In this document: positions 1-5,092 of the stretch, in pieces | Position numbering within the stretch: position 1 is the first letter of the stretch | How the letters are laid out: each line of letters starts with the position of its first letter | Assembly: GCA_947305675.1 (NCBI GenBank) | Contig: CAMZED010000104.1 | Location: forward strand, 1 to 5,092 | Length of the DNA: 5,092 bases | Origin: an uncultured Clostridia bacterium | GTDB lineage: Bacteria > Bacillota > Clostridia > Oscillospirales > CAG-382 | Direction: 5' to 3' | Translations under genes and position numbers: made by a program | The notes under the pieces: generated by a model | The model's input: only the letters and a program-made list of their open reading frames with translations | What the model was told of the DNA's origin: nothing | The model's database searches: none

Positions 1-722
1 GGGAAATAAACGATTATGTCGCCGTTGAGCGACCAGTCGTCGTAGTCAGGCGCGCGACCGTCGTGCTTCTCGCCCGATTTCAGCTTCCCGCCGATCTGCA
101 TAAGGAAAATCGCGCCGTGTTTTTTCACCGCCGCGTATTCGCGCTGCTTCGGAGTCATACCGGGGAATTCGTCCTCGAGCTCCTGCGATGTGATAAAAGT
201 AATTTCTTCCGGCAAAAACTTGCCGACAAAATCATAATCTTCGGCTATGTAGGTTTCGGTATGCCTTAATGCGGCGTAGATCTGATTCACCGCGCGTTTA
301 AGCGTTTCGACGTTGCGGTTCCCGGCGGTGATCACCTTTTCCCAGTCCCACTGGTCGACAAAAACCGAATGGATGTTGTCGGTGTCTTCATCGCGCCGAA
401 TGGCGTTCATATCGGTATAAAGCCCCTCGCCGGGCAGAAAACCGTATTGTTTCAGCGCAAGCCGCTTCCATTTCGCCAGCGACTGGACTATCTCGAAACT
501 GCCGTCGTCGCCCTTGATATCAAAAGCGACGGGGCGTTCCACTCCGTTCAGGTTGTCGTTGAGCCCGCTTGCCGAATCGACAAACAGCGGCGCCGATACC
601 CTTGTGAGGTTAAGCTGTATGGCAAGATCGCGCTCGAAAAAGTCTTTAACCTTCTTTATTGCCACTTGCGTCTGGCGCAGATTCAACTTCGATCTGTAAT
701 CCTTCGGTACCGTTATCGCCAT
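1..722 (-). CDS. asnA: Aspartate-ammonia ligase (asparagine synthetase A), 3' end beyond the window
   Basis: This enzyme makes asparagine from aspartate, ammonia and ATP, releasing AMP and pyrophosphate, in the cytoplasm; its fold resembles class II aminoacyl-tRNA synthetases. The first 240 residues are present, of about 330 in the family. Blocks seen in order: NDNLNG (55-60), SLAKWKR (81-87), GEGLYTDMNAIRRDED (98-113), HSVFVDQWDWEKV (118-130), ITSQELEDEFP (177-187), GGKLKSGEKHDGRAPDYDDW (211-230) and LNGDI (232-236). By my alignment from memory to E. coli AsnA, D56, R109 and Q124 match its aspartate-site residues D46, R100 and Q116, so the visible part looks catalytically intact. The C-terminal part of the ATP site is off the edge. 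The start is fixed by an excellent ribosome binding site and by the length of the N-terminus. It begins inside the preceding membrane-protein gene (77-base overlap). I see no T-box or other leader, so expression probably follows the upstream promoter. Identification is firm. Confidence 0.96.
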   Translation of the reverse strand, partial: MAITVPKDYRSKLNLRQTQVAIKKVKDFFERDLAIQLNLTRVSAPLFVDSASGLNDNLNGVERPVAFDIKGDDGSFEIVQSLAKWKRLALKQYGFLPGEGLYTDMNAIRRDEDTDNIHSVFVDQWDWEKVITAGNRNVETLKRAVNQIYAALRHTETYIAEDYDFVGKFLPEEITFITSQELEDEFPGMTPKQREYAAVKKHGAIFLMQIGGKLKSGEKHDGRAPDYDDWSLNGDIIVYF

Positions 723-1542
723 TTACGTCCTCCTTCCGGCGTTCGCCTTCGTCAATTTCCCGCTCTTTTGCGGAACCTTTCTTTCCGTGACCGTTCATTT
801 TGCCGATTATAACTTTATAAAGGAATATGCAGGCGAGGCTGATCAGCCCCATCGCCACGTAAAGTATAATGGCTTTTACCCATTCCTTCTGTTCGATCCA
901 CTGACCGCCGATCGTCGAAGTGACTATCGACGGTATCCTCGCAAGGGTAGAGATGACGACGAAAGTCGAGATCTTTATTCTTGTAAGCCCGAAGAAGAAT
1001 ATGAGCGGATCCTTCGGAGTTCCCGGAAGCATATAAAGAATAAGTACCCAGCGGTTCAGCTTCTTTTCGCTGTTGATGAATTTGAGATTGTTTATTTTGT
1101 CGAGCGATACGAACAGTTCGACGAATTTCGTGCCGAACCGCCGAACGAACAGCATTATCAAAAACGACGAAAGCGCCGCGCCGAGCAGACATATCACCGA
1201 ACCGCCGAACCAGCCGAACGCCAGACCCATTCCGGTTTCGATCACTTCGCCGGGGATGGGGGAAACGACGACCTGCAATACCTGTATGCCGAAAGCGATC
1301 AGCACTCCCCAGGCGCCGTAGCCGTTGATCATATCTTTAAAATGCCTTCCGGCGTCGGCGGCGGTTTCGCCCTCACCGACGGCAAGGAACGATTTTGTTG
1401 CAAAGACCGACAACCCTGCGATTATCGCGACCGCCAGCACCAGCGAAATGATCGCTATTATCCGCTTGCGCTTAAGCGTTTTGCGCTGCTCGTCCGAAAG
1501 CGCTTTTTCGCTCCCGCCTAAGGCTTCTCTGTTATTATCCAT
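646..1542 (-). CDS. TVP38/TMEM64-type (VTT domain, DedA superfamily) membrane protein
   Basis: This is a polytopic inner-membrane protein of 298 residues. A basic N-terminal stretch (RKTLKRKR, 20-27) leads into a first membrane helix at about 28-46. The VTT core follows: a hydrophobic segment ending SPIPGEVIETGMGLAFGW (94-111), the small-residue helix, the family-type LFVRRFG (131-137), then LPGTPKDPL (172-180), GLTRIKIS (185-192), ARIPS (201-205) and GG (212-213), and a last helix at about 224-246. Members of this superfamily are linked to lipid scrambling or transport and membrane homeostasis; the substrate of this one cannot be read from sequence. The C-terminal 50 residues are hydrophilic and charged, and the last 25 are encoded by DNA that also encodes the start of AsnA. 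The gene follows the acyl-CoA synthetase by 42 bases. No good Shine-Dalgarno is visible before the ATG, and no alternative upstream start exists in frame before a TAA, so the start is accepted on position alone. Confidence 0.88.
   Translation of the reverse strand: MDNNREALGGSEKALSDEQRKTLKRKRIIAIISLVLAVAIIAGLSVFATKSFLAVGEGETAADAGRHFKDMINGYGAWGVLIAFGIQVLQVVVSPIPGEVIETGMGLAFGWFGGSVICLLGAALSSFLIMLFVRRFGTKFVELFVSLDKINNLKFINSEKKLNRWVLILYMLPGTPKDPLIFFFGLTRIKISTFVVISTLARIPSIVTSTIGGQWIEQKEWVKAIILYVAMGLISLACIFLYKVIIGKMNGHGKKGSAKEREIDEGERRKEDVNGDNGTEGLQIEVESAPDASGNKEG
729..735 (-). promoter_or_regulatory. Strong ribosome binding site of asnA inside the upstream gene
   Basis: The minus strand reads AAGGAGG, then a six-base spacer (ACGTAA), then the ATG of asnA at 722-720. 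This is a full Shine-Dalgarno match at good spacing and decides the start. It lies within the coding sequence of the VTT membrane protein, where it encodes part of the charged tail (RRKEDVN), so asnA can be translated independently of, or by re-initiation from, the upstream gene. Confidence 0.9.
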
Positions 1543-1584
1543 AAAAAACTTTACACTTTCAAAAATCGTTTTTGTGATCCGTTA

Positions 1585-3258
1585 CTATTCGACGTTCGCG
1601 CCGTAACGGCGTATCTTTTGCGTTGTGGTCTTTTCAAGCCCGTTTACGAGTATTTCGATCACGTCGATGCGTTTGTAATTCGGGACCTGTTCGTTTATCT
1701 CCATTATTATACCCTTTACGACGGCTTTTATTTCTTCGTCGGCAGGCTCGTGCCCGAGTTTTTCGGCGATAACTCCGGCGTCGGGGAATACCTTTGCCTT
1801 AACTTTGGTCACGTCGCCGTCTTTAAGCGCAAGAACCAGCGATTCTTTTATCTCGGGGTATTTCGAAATTCTCGTTTCAAGTTCCTCGGGATAAATGTTC
1901 TTTCCGTTCGAGGTGACTATAACGTTTTTTATTCTGCCGCGGATATAAAGCGCGCCGTCTTTATCCATATAACCCAGATCGCCGGTGTGGAACCACCCGC
2001 CGCGCATAACGCGCTCGGTCGCGGCTTCGTCGTTAAAATAGCCAAGCATAATGTTGTCGCCGCGGGCGATTATCTCGCCTACGCCTTCCTCGTTGGGCGA
2101 TTCTATCTTCATTTCAACGCCGGGAATGGCGATCCCGGTCGATTCCGCGTTGAAATAAAAATCGCTGTTTCCGGCGACGAGCGGCGAACACTCGGTAAGC
2201 CCGTAACCTTGCAAAGTGCGGATCCCGAGCGCCGAAAAATCATGCACGAGTTCGGTATCGAGCTCGGCGGCGCCGACGATGAACAGCCTTAACCTGCCGC
2301 CGAGGTTGGAGCGCACTTTCGAACGTATTATCCTGCGGACTATCAGCGGCGTTTCGCTGAGAGCCCGCGAAAGAGTCATACCCTCGAAAAACGCGCGGTA
2401 GCGCTTAGGACAGCTTTTAACTATCGTCGCTTTGATACGGCTGTCGAGCAGTTTGAGCACCGCCGGAACGACGACAAGCAAAGTCGGCCGGTATTCTTTT
2501 ATCTCGCTTGCGATCCGTCTCAGGCTCGAAACATAGGCGATGCAAGCCCCTTTTGAAAGCAAAAGCAGGCAGTTCAGCGTGCATTCATAGGTGTGGTGAA
2601 GCGGAAGTATCGAAAGTGTCGTGTCGCTTTCGGTTATTTTAACTATGCTTACCGTGGAATATATGTTCGAGCAGATGTTATACTGTGAAAGGCATACGCC
2701 TTTTGAATTCCCGGTGGTGCCGGAAGTGAAAATAAGCACCCGGGTTTCGTCGTGAGGGAATTCGATCGCGTTGACGCGCGCCGCGTCGACCGGGTAACCG
2801 CTGCCCGAAAGTCCCGCCGCGCAGTATTTGCCGCCGGCAGAGATCGCGTCCGCCTGCGGGAAGGGGATGGTGATCATTCCACCGGTTTCGGGGAGCGTCG
2901 AAGCCGGATCGTAAAGCAGAGCCTTGCAATCGGCTGAAAGCAAAAACTCCTTTACGTCGTCGGGCTTCAGCTCGCGGTCGATCGGCACCGCGACACCGAC
3001 CGTCGCCGCGCACAGATAGGACAGCACCCATTCAAAACAGTTCTTTCCGGTAACGGCGATTCGCTTTCCGCCCAACCCCATATCCAGAAGGAAAGTGGAC
3101 AATCTGTAATATCTTTCTTTAAGTTCGGAATAACTGACCGGTTCGGTTTTTTCGCCGATCTTTCGCAAAAACGCCGGCTTTGATCCGAACTGCTCGGCGG
3201 AATTGCAGACGATCTCGCGGAAATTATCAAAACGTTTTTCGTTATATGTCGTTTTCAT
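1585..3258 (-). CDS. AMP-forming acyl-CoA synthetase (long-chain fatty acid-CoA ligase family)
   Basis: ANL-superfamily adenylating enzyme of 557 residues, the usual length. It activates a carboxylic acid with ATP to an acyl-adenylate and is expected to pass it to coenzyme A. Motifs seen: P-loop FTSGTTGNSKGV (177-188), LPLHHTYE (218-225), GYGLTECSP (351-359), GWFHTGDLGY (421-430) with the ribose-binding Asp, the hinge RGRIKNVIVTSNGKNIYPEE (440-459), and C-terminal TTTQKIRR (544-551) with the catalytic Lys at 548. All core motifs are intact. The LPLHHTYE and NGKNIYPEE versions resemble long-chain fatty acyl-CoA ligases of Firmicutes, but the acid is not provable; transfer to an acyl carrier protein is an alternative. 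No carrier domain is fused. Two starts are possible: 3276 (MLTRQI added, better Shine-Dalgarno AAGGATG) and 3258 (GAGG, six-base spacer). I chose 3258 because the promoter just upstream would leave almost no leader for 3276. It heads a likely operon with the VTT protein and asnA. Confidence 0.93.
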   Translation of the reverse strand: MKTTYNEKRFDNFREIVCNSAEQFGSKPAFLRKIGEKTEPVSYSELKERYYRLSTFLLDMGLGGKRIAVTGKNCFEWVLSYLCAATVGVAVPIDRELKPDDVKEFLLSADCKALLYDPASTLPETGGMITIPFPQADAISAGGKYCAAGLSGSGYPVDAARVNAIEFPHDETRVLIFTSGTTGNSKGVCLSQYNICSNIYSTVSIVKITESDTTLSILPLHHTYECTLNCLLLLSKGACIAYVSSLRRIASEIKEYRPTLLVVVPAVLKLLDSRIKATIVKSCPKRYRAFFEGMTLSRALSETPLIVRRIIRSKVRSNLGGRLRLFIVGAAELDTELVHDFSALGIRTLQGYGLTECSPLVAGNSDFYFNAESTGIAIPGVEMKIESPNEEGVGEIIARGDNIMLGYFNDEAATERVMRGGWFHTGDLGYMDKDGALYIRGRIKNVIVTSNGKNIYPEELETRISKYPEIKESLVLALKDGDVTKVKAKVFPDAGVIAEKLGHEPADEEIKAVVKGIIMEINEQVPNYKRIDVIEILVNGLEKTTTQKIRRYGANVE

Positions 3259-3264
3259 TATTTG

Positions 3265-3268
3265 CCTC
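3265..3268 (-). promoter_or_regulatory. Ribosome binding site for the preferred ligase start
   Basis: The minus strand reads GAGG, a six-base spacer (CAAATA), then ATG at 3258-3256. It is shorter than the competing AAGGATG (3288-3282, five-base spacer to the ATG at 3276). The competing site would sit at the extreme 5' end of a transcript from the promoter at 3320-3292, which is why the GAGG site and the 3258 start are preferred. With read-through transcription both could work. Confidence 0.5.
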
Positions 3269-3291
3269 GTAAGCATTTACTCATCCTTTTG

Positions 3292-3320
3292 ATTTTATCA
3301 CTTCGTTCGTGCTATGTCAA
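3292..3320 (-). promoter_or_regulatory. Near-consensus sigma-A promoter for the ligase-VTT-asnA unit
   Basis: On the minus strand a perfect -35 box TTGACA (3320-3315) is followed by a 17-base spacer and the -10 box TAAAAT (3297-3292), which is preceded by TGA, an extended -10 element. The expected start point is about 3285, give or take two bases. The -35 box contains the TGA stop codon of the upstream wall-protein gene (3319-3317). The elements and spacing are read directly; use in the cell is inferred. No operator-like repeat or terminator is evident in this 40-base gap, beyond the minimal TGAT-AAA-ATCA symmetry at the -10 region. Confidence 0.68.
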
Positions 3321-5092
3321 TACTCAGAAAGCCTTTTAAGCGTTTCTTTGTCGGGTTTCCCGGTGGGTTCCAATCCGTGCGCCGCTTGCCAGAACGCAAG
3401 CTCTTTGCGGCTCTTTTTCCCGAATACCGGGCCGAATCCGGGATTCAGCCCGTTCCGCCGCATAAGCGCTTTTATACCTTGCCCGGGGGCGGTTTTCCCG
3501 CCGGATCCGGCGGAAGAAAAAGCCGGCGAGACGATAATGTCCTTGGGAAGACAACCGTTCTGCACGGCTGCGGAGATATAGTTGAGCAGATTCCAGGTCG
3601 CCTCGTTTACGGTTTCGGTCACGGTCAGCCCGAACACCCTTTGCAGTGCTCCGATACTGCTTTGAGTCCGCTCGCCGAATATTCCGTCGACTTTCGCCTG
3701 ACCGATATAAGGCAAAGCCGTGTAGATTATATTTATCCTTTCCTGAACGTAATTTACATCGTTGGGCGAAGATCCCTCCGCTACCGCTTCGCCGGGATAG
3801 GGGCGCGAACCTTCGCTTTCGGTCGTCGCAAAAATACATCCGAGCTCCGCCGCGATATAGATTCGGTTTATTTCGTTCCAAAGCGGTTCGTTCACCCTTC
3901 CGTCCTGCGGATAGGCAAACAGCGCCGCAAAGGTATTCACCGCGCGTTCGGTTATCGCTCCGAAAAATCCGTCGGCGTCGAGCTCCGGGATTATCGGGAA
4001 AGAGATCCTTATTTTTTGAAGCAGCCGCTGGACGTATTCCACCTGATCCCCGCGTGAGCCGAACGTGAGATCCGTCCCCGGATAAGGCGAAATTCCGTTT
4101 TCCAGAACCGGTTCGTCAATGTTTTCAAGTGTGCCGTTATATATCCTTACAATGCTGTTCCAGGTCCGTTCATCGATCACCCCGGTGACTTCGAGCCGGT
4201 AGGCGTTTTGAAAACTCCTCACCGATTCCTGCGTATCGGCGTCGAAGATCCCGTCGATATTGACAGGGCGGACCAGAGGATTGAAACGGCTTATTCTGCG
4301 AAGATAAAACTGGATCTCCTGTACCTCGGAACCTTTCGATCCCGGTTCGAGCGGCGAGCCCGGATAAGTCTGAGTATTGTACGACGGGCGCTGGCCTTCG
4401 CTTGTCAGTTCCGCAAGCGATTTTACCGAAACGTAAAGATAGGAGATCTTATACCAGGTGGCTTTGTCGATTATCCCGGTCACCGGAAGTTGGAAAAGTT
4501 CCTGGAATTCTCTTACGACTCTCGTAAGTTGTTCGTCGTAAACCCCGAAGTTGTTGTTAAGCGGCAGTTTCGGATAGTTTATTGCGATCCGATTGAGCTG
4601 AAGCTGCATAAGCCTCACATTCTCGCCCTCGTCGCCCTCCTTAAGCGGTTCTCCGGGGTAAGAACCCTCTATCGCCCTTATATCGTCGGTCAGCGTCACG
4701 TCGACGTCGCCGTAATAAAACGCAAGGATCTCCTCGGTGTTCCTTCCGTCCTCGGCAAGTTCCACCGTCCCCCATTGCGAAAGCCCGTCGCATTGAGTGT
4801 TGCGCCCGTCGCAGAACGATGCGTACAGCGGTTCGACGAATCCCGGGCGGATGAGATAATTATTGAAGATCGAATCGACTATTGCGTCGGTCTCTTCATA
4901 GGTATTCCCGCCGGGAGTGAACGCCTGATCGTAGGCGGTCGAGGAGGTTATGTCGAAATCGTAGCCTCTGCTGCGGTACCATTCGGTATATACCCGGTTC
5001 AAAGCGATGGAAATCTGCGCAAGTATGTTCGCCCTTGCCGATTCTTCCGGCCAGGTGGGATATATCTCGCTTGCCGCGACGTTTGTTATATA
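3317..5092 (-). CDS. SpoIID-like domain protein with tandem peptidoglycan-binding repeats, 5' end beyond the window
   Basis: The frame is open to the right edge; 591 residues are visible (numbered here from the edge). The TTG at 5002 is internal, since homology continues upstream. Residues 1-132 resemble the SpoIID fold (lytic transglycosylase of spore engulfment): NVAASEIYPTWP (4-15) with the catalytic-type Glu at 9, STAYDQAF (51-58), then GLSQWG (103-108) and EILAFYYGD (121-129). Four PG_binding_1-type repeats follow, each beginning YPG at 145, 243, 337 and 432, with FG-type and W-x-x-I blocks, then a degenerate fifth unit (about 538-588). Such repeats bind cell-wall glycan or peptide. I recall similar SpoIID-plus-repeat proteins as common in Clostridia, usually annotated only as peptidoglycan-binding. 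The role is probably in cell-wall or spore-envelope remodelling, or plain anchoring. The canonical GHGVGM and Cys/His zinc motif are not seen, so enzymatic activity is uncertain. A signal peptide, if any, is off the edge. The ligase gene follows after 40 bases. Confidence 0.85.
   Translation of the reverse strand, partial: YITNVAASEIYPTWPEESARANILAQISIALNRVYTEWYRSRGYDFDITSSTAYDQAFTPGGNTYEETDAIVDSIFNNYLIRPGFVEPLYASFCDGRNTQCDGLSQWGTVELAEDGRNTEEILAFYYGDVDVTLTDDIRAIEGSYPGEPLKEGDEGENVRLMQLQLNRIAINYPKLPLNNNFGVYDEQLTRVVREFQELFQLPVTGIIDKATWYKISYLYVSVKSLAELTSEGQRPSYNTQTYPGSPLEPGSKGSEVQEIQFYLRRISRFNPLVRPVNIDGIFDADTQESVRSFQNAYRLEVTGVIDERTWNSIVRIYNGTLENIDEPVLENGISPYPGTDLTFGSRGDQVEYVQRLLQKIRISFPIIPELDADGFFGAITERAVNTFAALFAYPQDGRVNEPLWNEINRIYIAAELGCIFATTESEGSRPYPGEAVAEGSSPNDVNYVQERINIIYTALPYIGQAKVDGIFGERTQSSIGALQRVFGLTVTETVNEATWNLLNYISAAVQNGCLPKDIIVSPAFSSAGSGGKTAPGQGIKALMRRNGLNPGFGPVFGKKSRKELAFWQAAHGLEPTGKPDKETLKRLSEY
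3329..4660 (-). repeat. Tandem peptidoglycan-binding repeat units in the wall protein (four clear, one degenerate)
   Basis: Units start at YPG: 4660-4433 (YPGEPLKEGDEG), 4366-4139 (YPGSPLEPGSKG), 4084-3857 (YPGTDLTFGSRG) and 3799-3578 (YPGEAVAEGSSP). Start-to-start spacing is 98, 94 and 95 residues. Each unit has a V-x-x-[VIM]-Q helix, a [ND]-[IAVN]-[DN]-G-[IF]-F-type turn, a second helix with an FQ-like position, and a closing TW or LW followed by I/L and usually Y. Unit 1 reads NNNFGVYDEQLT instead of DG-FG, unit 3 lacks the FQ, and unit 4 has lost the second Gly of the opening. A fifth, shorter unit (3481-3329) lacks the YPG opening but keeps FGKKSRKEL, FWQAAHGLEPTG and KETLKRL. The DNA repeats have diverged too far for recombination to be likely. 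Confidence 0.85.
3498..3513. repeat. Perfect 16-base GC-rich palindrome in the linker before the fifth repeat
   Basis: CCGCCGGATCCGGCGG is identical to its own reverse complement. It is flanked by T-rich sequence on the left and A-rich on the right, which partly extends the symmetry (3493-3518, imperfect). In the mRNA it could form a short, very GC-rich hairpin or a dimer site. It encodes Ser-Ala-Gly-Ser-Gly-Gly of a flexible linker, so the simplest reading is GC-rich Ser/Gly codons; a pausing or protein-binding role is speculative. Confidence 0.5.

Noticed and set aside
285..298. 14-base direct repeat ATTCACCGCGCGTT, also at 3935-3948
   Set aside because: Both copies encode an R-A-V-N stretch in unrelated proteins (asnA and a peptidoglycan-binding unit); shared codon use explains it.
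787..1521. Long plus-strand open frame (244 codons) opposite the VTT gene
   Set aside because: It is antisense to a clear membrane-protein gene, has a composition rich in Arg, Tyr and Asp with no family motif, and no ribosome binding site. It is a shadow of the codon use on the minus strand.
1534..1562. TTGAAA, 17 bases, GATAAT as a promoter at the VTT gene start
   Set aside because: The -10 lies inside the coding sequence, so transcription would start after the ATG, and no suitable in-frame start follows before the first membrane helix. Probably chance in AT-rich sequence.
1560..1574. Small inverted repeat CAAAAA-CGA-TTTTTG in the gap between ligase and VTT genes, as a possible terminator
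   Set aside because: The stem is almost all A-T and is not followed by a U-run after a GC stem, so it is too weak for an intrinsic terminator.
1618..2292. Plus-strand open frame (224 codons) opposite the acyl-CoA synthetase
   Set aside because: The opposite strand carries all the ANL core motifs; this frame has no recognisable domain.
3314..4057. Plus-strand open frame (247 codons) opposite the peptidoglycan-binding repeats
   Set aside because: The minus strand has an unmistakable repeat protein here. The plus frame shows no domain and is Arg/Phe-rich, as expected of an antisense shadow.
5000..5002. TTG at 5002 as the start of the peptidoglycan-binding gene
   Set aside because: The frame stays open for 30 more codons to the window edge, and those codons hold the conserved SpoIID block with the catalytic-type Glu, so the true start lies outside.

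Overview
The window looks like chromosomal DNA of a Clostridia-type Firmicute, probably an uncultured gut or rumen lineage of the Oscillospirales/Christensenellales kind. The reasons are moderate to slightly high GC, strong purine-rich ribosome binding sites, a SpoIID-type (sporulation cell-wall) domain joined to tandem peptidoglycan-binding repeats, and a sigma-A-type promoter. The lineage is inferred from these features; no rRNA or other marker is present. I see no tRNA, rRNA, CRISPR array, insertion sequence or phage gene.

All four genes lie on the minus strand, so transcription runs from right to left. From the right edge they are: (1) a 5'-truncated gene (3317-5092) for a SpoIID-like domain followed by four clear and one degenerate peptidoglycan-binding repeats; (2) an AMP-forming acyl-CoA synthetase (long-chain fatty acid-CoA ligase type, 1585-3258, or to 3276 with the upstream start); (3) a polytopic membrane protein of the TVP38/TMEM64 (VTT, DedA-superfamily) type (646-1542); and (4) asnA, ammonia-dependent asparagine synthetase (1-722), whose 3' end lies beyond the left edge. 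Coding density is very high: the gaps are 40 and 42 bases, and the VTT gene overlaps asnA by 77 bases out of frame.

A near-consensus promoter (TTGACA, 17 bases, TGA-TAAAAT) overlaps the stop codon of the peptidoglycan-binding gene. It probably starts a separate transcript for the ligase, the VTT protein and asnA, with read-through from the wall gene still possible. Its expected start point lies so close to the first ATG of the ligase that the second ATG (3258) is the better start. The ligase and the VTT protein could both serve membrane lipid metabolism. AsnA looks like a housekeeping passenger, and the wall-binding protein is likely a separate unit.

The points most worth a second look are the divergent SpoIID-like domain (catalytic-type Glu kept, usual zinc ligands and GHGVGM motif not seen), the promoter embedded in a stop codon, the overprinted C-terminal tail of the VTT protein, and a perfect 16-base palindrome in the linker of the wall protein. 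I do not see a clearly new defence, mobile or RNA system here.
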